Part shown: piece by piece, positions 1-10,045 of the stretch
Position numbering within the stretch: position 1 is the first letter of the stretch
Layout of the letters: every line of letters begins with the position of its first letter
Assembly: GCF_026151205.1 (NCBI RefSeq)
Contig: NC_087083.1
Span: 2,992,536 to 3,056,535, forward strand
From: Bolinopsis microptera
Lineage: Eukaryota > Ctenophora > Tentaculata > Lobata > Bolinopsidae
DNA: 64,000 nucleotides
Direction: 5' to 3'
Position numbers and translations under genes: made by a program
Notes under the pieces: generated by a model
The model's input: only the letters and a program-made list of their open reading frames with translations
The model's database searches: none
What the model was told of the DNA's origin: nothing

Positions 1-2835
1 TAAACAGGAGTTAGCTCACTCAGCCTTCATGCATCATAATGATGTTATCTCCTTGCAAGAGCATCGCCAACACCACAAAGAATCCCTAAGAATTGAAAAC
101 ATCTTATCATATCAGCTCATCACTGCTTCTGCTACGAAGAATTCAGTTAATGCGTCAGTTGGTGGTGTTGGGTTTCTTTTATCTCCTAGAATTCAGAAAT
201 CTCTCCTATCTGTAGAGAAAGTTAATAGCAGAATCATCTTGCTCCATGTAAACGGGAATCCTCGCCTCACAGTCCTCTCCTGTTATGCTCCTACTAACTG
301 CAGTGATATTGAAGATAAAACTGCATTCTACAACGCTCTAACCAGGATCATCTCTAAGGTGCCTCCTCACAACATGCTAGCAGTGTGCGGTGATTTCAAC
401 GCGAAGCTCAGTAATAGCTACGGTTTCACATACCATCAGTCAACCAACGACAACGGCGAACGACTACTGGATCTGGTAGACCAACACCAGCTGATAGTTG
501 CTAACCGCTGTTTCCAGAAACCGGCTAATAAAATTTGGACCTATGAAGACCCCAAAAGAGCAAAGCATCAAATTGACTTTGTACTCTGGCGTAAGAAGTG
601 GGCAAACAGTGTGAAGAACTGTCAAGCGTACAACATCATGCAAACTGTCGGTTCAGATCACCGGATTGTAACATGTTTTGTTCAAGCCAGCTACAGAGTC
701 AACAAAACTCCAGCACGGGACCCTCTTAGGAGCATTGACTGGACTCCACTGATCCACGATTCCATCATGAAACACCAGTATGCAGTGGAAGTGAAAAACA
801 GGTACAGTGTACTCCTAGAGGAAGCAGAGCTCGAGTCCGACTACGACCTGCTCGTTAAAAGCGTTACAAGCACAGCACTTAAGGTGTTGCCAAAAAAGAG
901 GAAGAGGAAAAGGGAAAATCCTTACAACGATCCTAATATTGCACACCATCGAAATATCCTAAAGGATGCGTCCCTGAGTCACAGGATTTCCCCCTCTTTT
1001 TCGTCCAAGGAAAAGCTTGAAGACGCAAAGAAGCAACTGGACGAAGCCTATAATGCTGCTACTTCACAGCACATTCGACAACAGACTGACCTGCTGGAGA
1101 AAACTAACCCTGAGCACAGGCATCGCAGTTCCTGGCACATCATCAGGCAACTAACATCTTCCGACACTGTGCCATACTGCAAAGTGCCAGGAGGCACTAC
1201 CGAAGAACGGCCCAACATCTGGTTCGAGCACTTCAAGTCCCTTCTAGGCACAGAACAGCCTCCGCCGGACCTCACCCTCCCCTTCTTCAACCAGCGAGTC
1301 TCTGACACCCTGCCCATCAGCTGCTCATCCTTCAGCATGTCAGAACTCGACACGGTTCTGAAGTCCGCCAAATCCTCCAAGTCACCCGGTCTGGATAGCA
1401 TCCCTCCCTCAGTCTGGAAGCTTCCCCAGCTACGTGAAAACCTCCTCGGATTCTGTAACAAAGCACTCATGGATGGTGTGATCCCTCAAGCCTGGAAAAC
1501 GGCCTCAATCATTCCTATCCCCAAAAAGGGTGATCTTACTAATCCAGGAAACTACCGTGGCATTTCACTGGCACCGGTTGCAGCGAAAGTTTTTAACAAG
1601 CTCATCCTCAACCGGATCTACCCATTCATTGATCCCCTCTTGCGGCCAAACCAAAATGGTTTCCGTAGAGGAAGATCCACTCTCCCACAGGTCCTTGCCC
1701 TACGTCGTATACTCGAGGAATGCAAGATCGGAAATCGCTCAGCCGCAATTGTGTTTGTCGATTTTTCGAAAGCGTTCGACAGCATTAACCGGGATGCCCT
1801 TTTCCACATCCTCTCCCTCTACGGTATCCCTGCTCCACTTGTAGATGCTATCAGGCTTCTTTATGACTCATCGTTCTCTCGTGTCCAGACCATCGACGGC
1901 CTTACTGACTTTTTTAGGACACTTATTGGAGTTCTCCAAGGGGACACTCTAGCACCCTTTCTCTTCATCATCGTCCTTGACTATGTCCTCAGAAGCTGCA
2001 TGGGTGAAGAATTCGGTCTTACCATCGTGCCTAGGAAAAGTCGAAGAGTGCCTGCGGTCAAAATCACAGACCTTGACTTTGCTGATGATTTGGCCTTAAT
2101 GTCAGACACCATAGAGCAAGTCCAACTTCTGCTGACAGACCTTGAAAATGCAGCCGCACAAGTTGGTCTTGCTATGAATGCTTCTAAGACCGAGTTCATG
2201 ACCATCAACATCCCTGACACTGTCGACTTACATTCCATCTCAGGCCGCCAGATTAAACAGGTTGATGACTTTAAATACCTCGGCTCTTTCATTGCGGACA
2301 GTAGAAAGGATTTCAACACAAGGAAAGGAATGGCCTGGTCAGCCTGTATTAAACTGCAAAAAGTCTGGTCCTCTGGCATTTCCGAACAACTGAAAGTCAA
2401 GTTCTTTAGAGCCTGTGTCGAACCAGTATTGCTCTATGGATCAGAGACATGGACCATAAACAAGCAGCTTGAGAAGCGCCTCAACGGATGCTACACCCGT
2501 CTTTTAATGAAGGCCAAGAACATCTCATGGAAGAAACATCCAACCCTCAAGCAGATCTATGGCAACCTTCCATCTATTGCCTCAGTGGTTGCGTCGAGGC
2601 GTTCCAGATTTGCTGGGCATTGCATGAGAGCTTCTGACCAAGTTATCTCCACTATCCTCCCCTGGCGACTTGCCCAATCCGGCCGTGGAAGGAGACCACT
2701 CACCTTCCTGGACGTAGTAGCTCGTGACACTGGGCTCCAGTTAGACGACCTTCGAACTGTTATGTGCGATCGAGACGTGTGGAGGCAGACAGTGAATGGG
2801 ATTTCGATTGAGGATCGCCCAAAGTAAAAGTAAGT
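1..2835 (+). mobile_element. Non-LTR retrotransposon (LINE A), 5' end cut by window edge
   Basis: The element holds one long ORF with an apurinic endonuclease followed by a reverse transcriptase. Only a few bases separate the stop codon at 2827 from a short AAGT/TAAG run, after which an 83-bp tandem array begins. A very short 3' UTR with a microsatellite-like tail is typical of RTE-type LINEs, but the clade is my inference. The frame is open to base 2, so the 5' end lies outside the window. Confidence 0.85.
2..2827 (+). CDS. LINE A endonuclease-reverse transcriptase polyprotein (5' partial)
   Basis: This is a self-mobilisation protein that nicks target DNA and copies its own RNA into it. The first ATG is at 29 (932 residues from there), but the frame is open upstream to the window edge, so ATG 29 is probably not the true start; LQEHR just after it belongs to the endonuclease domain. 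Residue numbers count from that ATG. Endonuclease motifs are GDFNA (about 121), QIDFVLW (about 181) and GSDHR (about 208). RT motifs are NYRGISL (about 508), VDFSKAFDS (about 575), VLQGDTLAP (about 635) and FADDL (about 684, catalytic Asp pair). The C-terminal LLYGSETWT region is common in RTE/CR1-like elements. There is no internal stop or frameshift, so the visible part looks recently active. Confidence 0.85.
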   Translation, partial: KQELAHSAFMHHNDVISLQEHRQHHKESLRIENILSYQLITASATKNSVNASVGGVGFLLSPRIQKSLLSVEKVNSRIILLHVNGNPRLTVLSCYAPTNCSDIEDKTAFYNALTRIISKVPPHNMLAVCGDFNAKLSNSYGFTYHQSTNDNGERLLDLVDQHQLIVANRCFQKPANKIWTYEDPKRAKHQIDFVLWRKKWANSVKNCQAYNIMQTVGSDHRIVTCFVQASYRVNKTPARDPLRSIDWTPLIHDSIMKHQYAVEVKNRYSVLLEEAELESDYDLLVKSVTSTALKVLPKKRKRKRENPYNDPNIAHHRNILKDASLSHRISPSFSSKEKLEDAKKQLDEAYNAATSQHIRQQTDLLEKTNPEHRHRSSWHIIRQLTSSDTVPYCKVPGGTTEERPNIWFEHFKSLLGTEQPPPDLTLPFFNQRVSDTLPISCSSFSMSELDTVLKSAKSSKSPGLDSIPPSVWKLPQLRENLLGFCNKALMDGVIPQAWKTASIIPIPKKGDLTNPGNYRGISLAPVAAKVFNKLILNRIYPFIDPLLRPNQNGFRRGRSTLPQVLALRRILEECKIGNRSAAIVFVDFSKAFDSINRDALFHILSLYGIPAPLVDAIRLLYDSSFSRVQTIDGLTDFFRTLIGVLQGDTLAPFLFIIVLDYVLRSCMGEEFGLTIVPRKSRRVPAVKITDLDFADDLALMSDTIEQVQLLLTDLENAAAQVGLAMNASKTEFMTINIPDTVDLHSISGRQIKQVDDFKYLGSFIADSRKDFNTRKGMAWSACIKLQKVWSSGISEQLKVKFFRACVEPVLLYGSETWTINKQLEKRLNGCYTRLLMKAKNISWKKHPTLKQIYGNLPSIASVVASRRSRFAGHCMRASDQVISTILPWRLAQSGRGRRPLTFLDVVARDTGLQLDDLRTVMCDRDVWRQTVNGISIEDRPK

Positions 2836-3613
2836 AAGATGGCGACTTTAGCTGGGGATGTTTCTAAAATTGTGGAATAAACTGATACATAAGAACTAAG
2901 ATACAATAGCTGATACCTAAGATGGCGACTTTAGCTGGGGGTGTTTCTAAAATTGTGGAATAAACTGATACATAAGCACTAAGATACAATAGCTGATACC
3001 TAAGATGGCGACTTTAGCTGGGGGTGTTTCTAAAATTGTGGAATAAACTGATACATAAGAACTAAGATACAATAGCTGATACCTAAGATGGCGACTTTAG
3101 CTGGGGGTGTTTCTAAAATTGTGGAATAAACTGATACATAAGCACTAAGATACAATAGCTGATACCTAAGATGGCGACTTTAGCTGGGGGTGTTTCTAAA
3201 ATTGTGGAATAAACTGATACATAAGAACTAAGATACAATAGCTGATACCTAAGATGGCGACTTTAGCTGGGGGTGTTTCTAAAATTGTGGAATAAACTGA
3301 TACATAAGCACTAAGATACAATAGCTGATACCTAAGATGGCGACTTTAGCTGGGGGTGTTTCTAAAATTGTGGAATAAACTGATACATAAGAACTAAGAT
3401 ACAGTAGCTGATACCTAAGATGGCGACTTTAGCTGGGGGTGTTTCTAAAATTGTGGAATAAACTGATACATAAGAACTAAGATACAATAGCTGATACCTA
3501 AGATGGCGACTTTAGCTGGGGATGTTTCTAAAATTGTGGAATAAACTGATACATAACTACATAAGAACTAAGATACAATAGCTGATACCTAAGATGGCGA
3601 CTTTAGCTGGGGG
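2836..3613. repeat. 83-bp minisatellite, about 9.4 copies, carrying a splice-donor copy per unit
   Basis: Units start AAGATGGCGACTTTAGC and repeat every 83 bp. Alternate units differ at AAGAACT versus AAGCACT, so the array evolved as a 166-bp dimer before the last copies. On the minus strand each unit carries CATCTTAG followed by GTATCAGC, which is the exon end and donor of the F5/8C exon that abuts the array at its right edge. One unit near 3557 has an 11-bp insertion. Confidence 0.9.
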
Positions 3614-4482
3614 TGAGTCGTATGACGCTGTGCTTTCATTAGACTTAGCAACAACATAGAGCCCCCTTCCATCATCATTAAGTGTAATCTTATCTAGAGT
3701 TGCTGCAGCTGTCATAGTCTGGGTCCAGAACGTACCTCCAACGAATACCTCCGCTATTTGCAGTTCCTGAAATCGATCTCGTCAGAGAAATGAGGTAATT
3801 ATTCCACTGTTTATAGTTTGTTTTTAGTCAGTGTAATATTTCCAATTTGATCAACATTCGGAGTCCTACCTTTTTGCTATCGCTCTGCTCAATGTAGATG
3901 CTGCCAGCATTTTTAGGATTATTCTCCAGATCATATGTGAAGTAGATATCAGTGCTCGTGGTGGTACTGATCAGAGAGGATCCCAGATATACCTTAGATG
4001 TACTTTAATTCGAGGATTGTTGAAAAAAAGTTATATGTTAAAATCAAAATCTCTCTCAAAATATATATTATGGTAAATTTCTTGAAATTGTTATTTTCTT
4101 GAGTAAAATAACTTGTCTCACTTTAACTCCTTGATTTCTTGCTTGAGTTTCGGTTCCAAAAAGAATAACGATATCATAGATAGTTGCCAGATACAAAAAG
4201 TCAATGTTAATCCAACATTTTAAAGTATCCTTCTTTACTTGTGCGAGATTTCCTGAAATAAATAACAAATTAAAAACCTTGAATCAATAAAAGGATACAA
4301 ATTATAACATCTTCATAATTGAGAATAAACAAACATTATAATTAAGAACTAAAACTCAGACACCTCCACTGTTAGTCTGTGTTGATATTTGGTCGATGGC
4401 TCTGTCCCAAGTTTTCCCATCTACTACATCACTCCCCGAGGCTTGCCCTCCTACGGCTACATTCTCCCCAAACTTGTCACAC
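3589..4482 (-). CDS. Giant mosaic gene: F5/8C (discoidin) domain, most 3' in window
   Basis: Four exons, read from high to low coordinate: 4364-4482, 4122-4252, 3870-3992 and 3589-3766. Junction phases are 1, 0 and 0, and all agree. The first exon has the N-terminal pattern NVAVGGQAS..AID. The second has WINIDFL..IYDIVIL and ARNQGV, the usual W-x-DL strand and aromatic strand of F5/8C domains. The third starts VYLG. The fourth has QIAEVFVGG and runs into the 83-bp array. F5/8C domains are secreted or cell-surface sugar- or lipid-binding beta-sandwiches. The left border of the last exon is uncertain, because every array unit offers a donor. Confidence 0.72.
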
Positions 4483-4742
4483 CTGATCATATGATTCAGT
4501 CACTTTTCATTCATCTTATTTGATTATTATAAATGCTGCTTTAAAGTGAAGAAATGCATAATTTAGACATTAAATGGACTTTACAATTTGTTGCCCCAAC
4601 GGCATGGGGGGCGCCATAACGCCATCGAAAGGCTAAAGCATCCACCGAAAGCAACTCATCTTTTGTTAATTCATGTATTTTTAAAGATGCCACGGCAAAT
4701 TAGCTATAATCTAATAAAATACATGCAGAGAGCTGTACGTAC

Positions 4743-4851
4743 CAGTGTACTTTAGCAGAGGTTCTATCAGCCATGTAAGTTGGTGCAACCCAAAGAGCCC
4801 CTTTCATCCAGCAAGTCTTACTTGATAGACTGAACTCCACTCCCGCACACT
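4743..4851 (-). CDS. Giant mosaic gene: PAN/apple-like half-domain exon
   Basis: A single exon with acceptor TTGTCCAG at its right edge and donor GTACGT at its left. Its translation holds CAGVEFS, SSKTCWMKG and ALWV, the spacing seen at the end of PAN-type domains, where a Cys pair stabilises a lectin-like fold. It is entered in phase 1 from the exon at 5191-5358 and leaves in phase 2 into 4364-4482; both neighbours match. The upstream half of the PAN fold is not obvious, so the family call is moderate. Confidence 0.6.
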
Positions 4852-5190
4852 CTGGACAAGGGGAGATATAAAACGGAAATTACATGAATGAGGTTGTGAT
4901 GTAGGGCCTGTCGTGATATCATAGATCGCTTAGGTTCCGCCTTCCAGAAATTGATTGGGATCATTTAGAATAAATAATAATAATCAGACTAATTAGAATA
5001 ATTAGAATGAGATTGTGATAATTTGTTATCAACCTATACTAGTCTACAGTAATTAAATAATTATAAGGATCGCATTACGGCCGATAAGTCATAAGGTACA
5101 ACTATAGCTGTTTTTTGTCAGAAGACCTAGATGCAACTATTCGGTGTCAGTTAAAATCAATTTCGCGACATATTCTTCAATAAAACTTAC

Positions 5191-5735
5191 TGCATTTGGA
5201 TTCGTAGACTTCCATGCCTAATTTACCACCTAATCCATCAGATGCACAAGTGTTTGACTTTCCGTTAGTTTTGTATTTTGTGCTGGCGTCTGCAGCGGAG
5301 AGGCAATATCTGTCAGTTGTACTGGAAGTGTGTGCCATAATGGCAAACACTGTCCAACCTAGAAGGGAATTGTACATTTTATAGTAATATTTATGTAAAT
5401 AAGACTACCAAAATGTATCGGTTTGATATAAAATTTGTTTAACTTTCAAATTAATTTCAAATTTATCTTTCCATTGTTTTTAATCTTCTGCCAATTTCGG
5501 TTAACTAGAACTGCTTAGTCCCATTATTGAGATAGCTAGGTTCTTCCATCCAGTATACAGAGATAAGCAGTTACTGCAGGTTTCCATGACGACAAACCTT
5601 TCTTAGCAACTTCATTTCTGCACCAGGCCAGCGCTGTTTTGTAGCTTTGCTGGCCCAGATTGGCTATTGTGGCGCTCAGCGAGGTCTCTGCGTAGCAACC
5701 CAGTTTCTTGAGAGCACACTGGTCTGGATCGCTAC
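5191..5735 (-). CDS. Giant mosaic gene: WSC-like cysteine-rich domain
   Basis: Two exons, 5598-5735 then 5191-5358, joined in phase 1. The first carries DQCALKKLGCYAE and AWCRNEV, like the GCY..C..C opening of WSC carbohydrate-binding domains. The second carries RYCLS, NTCAS and GLGGKLGMEVYE, like the CGG.WA..VYE ending. Each exon has strong sites (ATACAG acceptor; GTAAGT donor on the second). The domain assignment rests on the cysteine spacing and the terminal VYE pattern only. Confidence 0.6.
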
Positions 5736-5757
5736 CTGTATTTCATTTGATGTCAGG

Positions 5758-6410
5758 AATGATATTATTTCAGGAATGATATTCCATGGTGAATGATATT
5801 ATTTCAGGAATGATATTCCATGGTGAATGGTATTATTTCAGGAATGATATTCTATGGTGAATGATATTATATCAGGAATGATATTCCATGGTGAATGATA
5901 TTATTTCAGGAATGATATTCCATGGTGAATGGTATTATTTCAGGAATGATATTCCATGGTGAATGATATTATTTCAGGAATGATATTACATGGTGAATGA
6001 TATTATTTCAGGAATGATATTCCATGGTGAATGATATTATTTCAGGAATGATATTCCATGGTGAATGGTATTATTTCAGGAATGATATTCCATGGTGAAT
6101 GGTATTATTTCAGGAATGATATTACATGGTGAATGATATTATTTCAGGAATGATATTCCATGGTGAATGATATTATTTTAGGAATGATATTCCATGGTGA
6201 ATGGTATTATTTCAGGAATGATATTCCATGGTGAATGATATTATTTCAGGAATGATATTCCATGGTGAATGATATTATTTCAGGAATGATATTCCATGGT
6301 GAATGATATTATTTCAGGAATGATATTCCATGGTGAATGATATTATTTCAGGAATGATATTCCATGGTGAATGATATTATTTCAGGAATGATATTCCATG
6401 GTGAATGATA
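5758..6410. repeat. 34-bp minisatellite, about 19 copies (left block)
   Basis: Units are of the form TTTCAGGAATGATATTCC plus ATGGTGAATGATATTA, with few substitutions (GATATT/GGTATT, TTCC/TTAC). The block lies just upstream (minus strand) of the acceptor of exon 5598-5735 and is split from the right block at 6810 by a SINE. It contains no unique spacers. Confidence 0.9.
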
Positions 6411-6809
6411 ACGGCTTAGTGGCTCAGTCTTAGTGGCTCAGTTGGTTAATCCGGGCCTGGTATTGCTTGAGGTACCAGGTTCGATTCCCGACTCTGTCAC
6501 TAGCCGTGGGGTGAGCGTCGTCGACGCTCAGCTAAGGATCCTAAGTGGTCTATGCAGCCCCCCGGTCCACTCAGCCAAATACTCGAGAAATCGAGTAGAA
6601 ATCGGGAGGGTTAAATGAGGAGCTGCCCATTGCAGCAAAGTCTCGGGCGAAGAAAGTATGGTACACACTACCTTAACCGTCACTGGCCTAATGTATAATT
6701 CTATAATTGAATCCTTCGGCTTCCTGTAATTGGCTGGTTACACACTTGTGTAACAATGTGGCTGTTGGAATGTCCGAAGTGAAATAAGTGTTGAGATTTA
6801 AAAAAAAAA
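6411..6809 (+). mobile_element. tRNA-headed SINE (copy 1) inside the 34-bp array
   Basis: A pol III A box (TAGTGGCTCAGTTGG, 6431-6445) and B box (GGTTCGATTCC, 6478-6488) are followed by about 300 bp of body and a 10-bp A tail. Body landmarks are GTGGGGTGAGCGTCGTCGAC, GCAGCCCCCCGGTC and GGCTTCCTGTAATTGGC. Copy 2 at 29141-29497 shares the body but has a different tRNA-like head. The array resumes in phase right after the tail, so the target duplication cannot be separated from the repeat. Confidence 0.85.
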
Positions 6810-7056
6810 TTATATCAGGAATGATATTACATGGTGAATGATATTATTTCAGGAATGATATTCCATGGTGAATGATATCATTTCAGGAATGATATTCCAT
6901 GGTGAATGATATTATTTCAGGAATGATATTCCATGGTGAATGATATTATTTCAGGAATGATATTCCATGGTGAATGATATTATTTCAGGAATGATATTCC
7001 ATGGTGAATGATATTATTTCAGGAATGATATTCCATGGTGAATGATATTATATCAG
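6810..7056. repeat. 34-bp minisatellite (right block), about 7 copies
   Basis: This continues the array at 5758-6410 after the SINE, with the same unit and the same phase. It stops abruptly at 7056 inside a unit, where a truncated mariner-type MITE begins. Confidence 0.9.
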
Positions 7057-7597
7057 CCAAATTTTATTGAATAGTGTTTGGCCATTTAAATTACGTTTGT
7101 CCTGAAAGAATGAGACTATGAGAGTTCTGGCTTCTCAGATGACCGAGATATGAAGCATAACGAGTTTGTTCATTACGTGTGATCAGGTGATTGGGTTGAT
7201 GCTAGATCCGTATTATGGGAATCGTGCAGAGTGCCCAATTACGGTGTCGTAATTGGGTAATCATTAAGAACCCAATCAATTTTGCTAACGAGATAAACAA
7301 ATTGCTTGATAACTTCGTCATTTTAAATCCGTTTCGCACCATCTTTTCAGATTATATTTCGGATTAAATGACCTATTGCAAAATGTTACAACGGAGTCTT
7401 TAACATGTCACAAACACCAGTATAAGCAATTCAATGTTGATTGGGTGTGGCCCCCAAAAATCGAATTTTCAAATTTTGGTGACGGGATCCTCGAACAAGT
7501 AGGTACATTATGCCATCAGCAAGGCAACAACTCTCAAATATAAAACATATCGGTGGTATAAGACCCAACTTATGGGTACTGACTTTTGGCCCCCCTG
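7057..7597 (+). mobile_element. Mariner-type MITE, 5'-truncated copy
   Basis: This matches the right-hand 540 bp of the element at 37767-38484, including the terminal CTGACTTTTGGCC..CCCCTG followed by TA. The left terminal repeat is missing; the 34-bp array runs straight into the body. It contains no coding capacity. Confidence 0.75.
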
Positions 7598-7622
7598 TAT
7601 ATTACTTTAACTGATAACGTAC

Positions 7623-8168
7623 TTGTTGGATTTTCTGCTCGACACAAGTTCAAGCACTTGTTGGGATTGGCAGCCTGTGCACTCTTGAGAGTGTACGCCG
7701 ACATGGTCTTAATACCCGGCAGAAAACACTTTGGGACACCGACCACGGCGTGAGAGGTAGTTTTTAGTTCGAAGGTGTTTTGAACTGTTAGTGTGTGTTT
7801 CGCTTCTGGAACCTGGGAGGAGTAAGTTAGGAAATTATTTATTTGCTTGTATAGTCGAAATTATCAGGAATAATATGTATATCCATCGTTAATAGTTTTA
7901 AAGGACTAAAATCAAGGTAAAATTTACTAATTTATTTTATACTAATATCCAATGGGTCAAAATAAAAGGGACCAAGAATTGAAGATTAAAACTTTAAAAC
8001 CAGGCAGCACATTCAAGAAAATGGAACTTTTAAACCGTACCTCCAACTTGGTAGCGTTATCCTGCCAAGTGAGCACCACAGGACTAGGCAGGTACTGAGC
8101 AAGCATTGTAACTGTAACGGAAGTGTCTTCTCCTACTTTTCCACACCCAGCTGTTGTTCCCATGAACT
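7623..8168 (-). CDS. Giant mosaic gene: Ig-like domain plus start of a Cys-rich (WSC-like) module
   Basis: Two exons, 8041-8168 then 7623-7812, joined in phase 0. The first has AGCGKVGEDTSVTV..VVLTWQDN, a typical Ig B-to-C strand with Cys and Trp. The second completes the sandwich with VPEAKHTLTV. It then holds KCFLPGIKTMSAYTL and NKCLNLCRAEN, a module start like the WSC exon downstream. It leaves in phase 1 into 5598-5735. The 5' neighbour is 13492-13636, so LINE B lies in the intron between them. Confidence 0.65.
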
Positions 8169-8666
8169 CTGGAAGTTGCATTTGACAAACATTTCATTTC
8201 ACAGTGCTGGCAAGGACGACCGTGGCTCTTATACATCATATACTATTATACTTCCTATACAGCTATACTATTATACCCCTTTTTCATGCATTAAGACTAA
8301 TCGGAAGTCGTTAAGAAGGTTTATTTTTAGTTCAAACATTCCATAAATTCCGTGGAAGTTGTATTTGGTAAACATTTCATTTATAACTATTAAAAAATGT
8401 TTGTTTTTAAAAATTAAACTATTTATCAAGTTATTGATTGTGCCAACGAGAAGCAAACTGCGTTAAACAGGAATTTTCACCGTTTTAATATGTGTCAAAA
8501 AATCGTCGTGTTCTCATTGAATAATTAATATGAATTCGTATTGAAATTCTTCAATTGTACTTGAGTATATATATATATATATTTTATTTTCTCACCTCTA
8601 CCACTCATTTGGGATTTCCACCCACCATAATTTGAATTGCTGAGTTACATAAATTTCTAAATTTTA

Positions 8667-8705
8667 AATACTTTCAACACTACTATATAACAAATAATTT
8701 GAGGT
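8667..8705 (+). repeat. Dispersed short repeat, stub at LINE B 5' end
   Basis: Matches the first 38 bp of the repeat (ACTTTCAACACTACTATATA..AATTTGAG) and stops where LINE B appears to start. The rest is not found at the LINE 3' end. Confidence 0.65.
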
Positions 8706-8827
8706 TTTTACTGCGTTTTAAACGACGACCAACAGCTTTTAGTGGGTTTATCAAGTACTTTTCAGCACTTACCACTATATTTATTTGGTTTGAGTTAAAG
8801 TAGAGAGGTCTCAAATCCTTTACAGCA

Positions 8828-10045
8828 ATGGTTATCACTGATGTCTATGACAAGATGGAAAAGGAGTTAGAAACGTTAAACGACAGTTTAAAAGGTAAGA
8901 AGAAGTTGGATACTATAATTGCAGATTCTTTAGACTTACCCACAGGGAATAACAAGCCGGATATGTTTGAAGTTATAAAGGAACTATACAGTTTCAGTAA
9001 GAGGGCCGTGTCACTACTGAAGACCAAGTCTATACTAGACACACCTGCACCACAGGAAGGGACAGCTACCGAGGCACTAGATATAGTGAGAAAGGAGCTA
9101 GCACAATTTAGACAAATTCTCATTGAGCACAATAAAGGTGGTCCAGATATTATACCTGAGATTAAGACCAATCTCGGACCCAGTGAGACTCATACTTTAA
9201 CGCTGGAAGGGCAGAATGAGGCAGATAAGATAACAGAAGAACTCTGGTCCTCAAAGGTGAAGAAACATGTTGCATCAATACTGCCCAGCATCCCTATTAA
9301 GGGGGTCTCAGGTGTCAAAGAAGGCACAGCAAGGTTAATATTCGAGAACAAGGAACTTATGGAGAAAGCTAAAGATGCTCTTAGTGTGGACTACAAAGTG
9401 TCTGCAAAATCCCACACCGTGACAATGCTTGAACCTAAGCTTACTATGTATGATCTCAAGGGAGATTTTGAGTCATCTGAAGAATTGCGCCAGAGCATCC
9501 TTGATAAGAACAGTTCCATTAAGAGTTTAGTTGAAGATGAGAACAACACTTTCAAGGTTATTTTCTTGGAGAAAAACAAGACCTGGGCATGCCTACAAGT
9601 GTCAGTGAAAATCAGGCAGTCTATAAGGGAGTCAGGTGACTTTGTACACGCTGATCTTGGACAGTACAAAGTTAAGGATAGGTATCATGAAATCCAGTGC
9701 TTTGACTGTCAGAGCTTCGGACACATGAGTGGCAGTGATTACTGTAAGTGTAAGAAGTATAATGCCGACCCAGTGTGCTTCTACTGTGCAGGTGCCCACA
9801 AATCGAAAGATTGTGAGAAGAAAACGGCAGGCCAAAGATCTAGTATCAAGTGTACGAACTGTAGCAACAGTAAAGACAAGAATGTTAAAGATAAATGCAA
9901 GACACATTCTGCAGCTGACAGATTATGCCAATCTTATGTAATAGAGCAGAGTTATATCATGGCCAGAACGAGCGGATGTGAAACATCAAAAAACTCTTAT
10001 CTCCAGTGGGCAAAGATTCGACAAAGAGAGCTTGGGATAAACTAG
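8828..10045 (+). CDS. LINE B ORF1 nucleic-acid-binding protein
   Basis: 405 residues. The N-terminal half is highly charged and probably coiled (many Lys/Glu/Leu). A central block around residues 140-270 looks like the small globular domain that precedes zinc knuckles in LINE ORF1 proteins. Knuckle-like motifs are CFDCQSFGHMSG (about 291), CFYCAGAHKSKDC (about 317) and CTNCSNS. The expected role is to bind the element RNA. It ends 40 bases inside ORF2, in a different frame. Confidence 0.8.
   Translation: MVITDVYDKMEKELETLNDSLKGKKKLDTIIADSLDLPTGNNKPDMFEVIKELYSFSKRAVSLLKTKSILDTPAPQEGTATEALDIVRKELAQFRQILIEHNKGGPDIIPEIKTNLGPSETHTLTLEGQNEADKITEELWSSKVKKHVASILPSIPIKGVSGVKEGTARLIFENKELMEKAKDALSVDYKVSAKSHTVTMLEPKLTMYDLKGDFESSEELRQSILDKNSSIKSLVEDENNTFKVIFLEKNKTWACLQVSVKIRQSIRESGDFVHADLGQYKVKDRYHEIQCFDCQSFGHMSGSDYCKCKKYNADPVCFYCAGAHKSKDCEKKTAGQRSSIKCTNCSNSKDKNVKDKCKTHSAADRLCQSYVIEQSYIMARTSGCETSKNSYLQWAKIRQRELGIN

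Noticed and set aside
5758-7056. CRISPR-like regularly spaced repeats
   Set aside because: Units are contiguous with no unique spacers, in an animal intron; it is a minisatellite.
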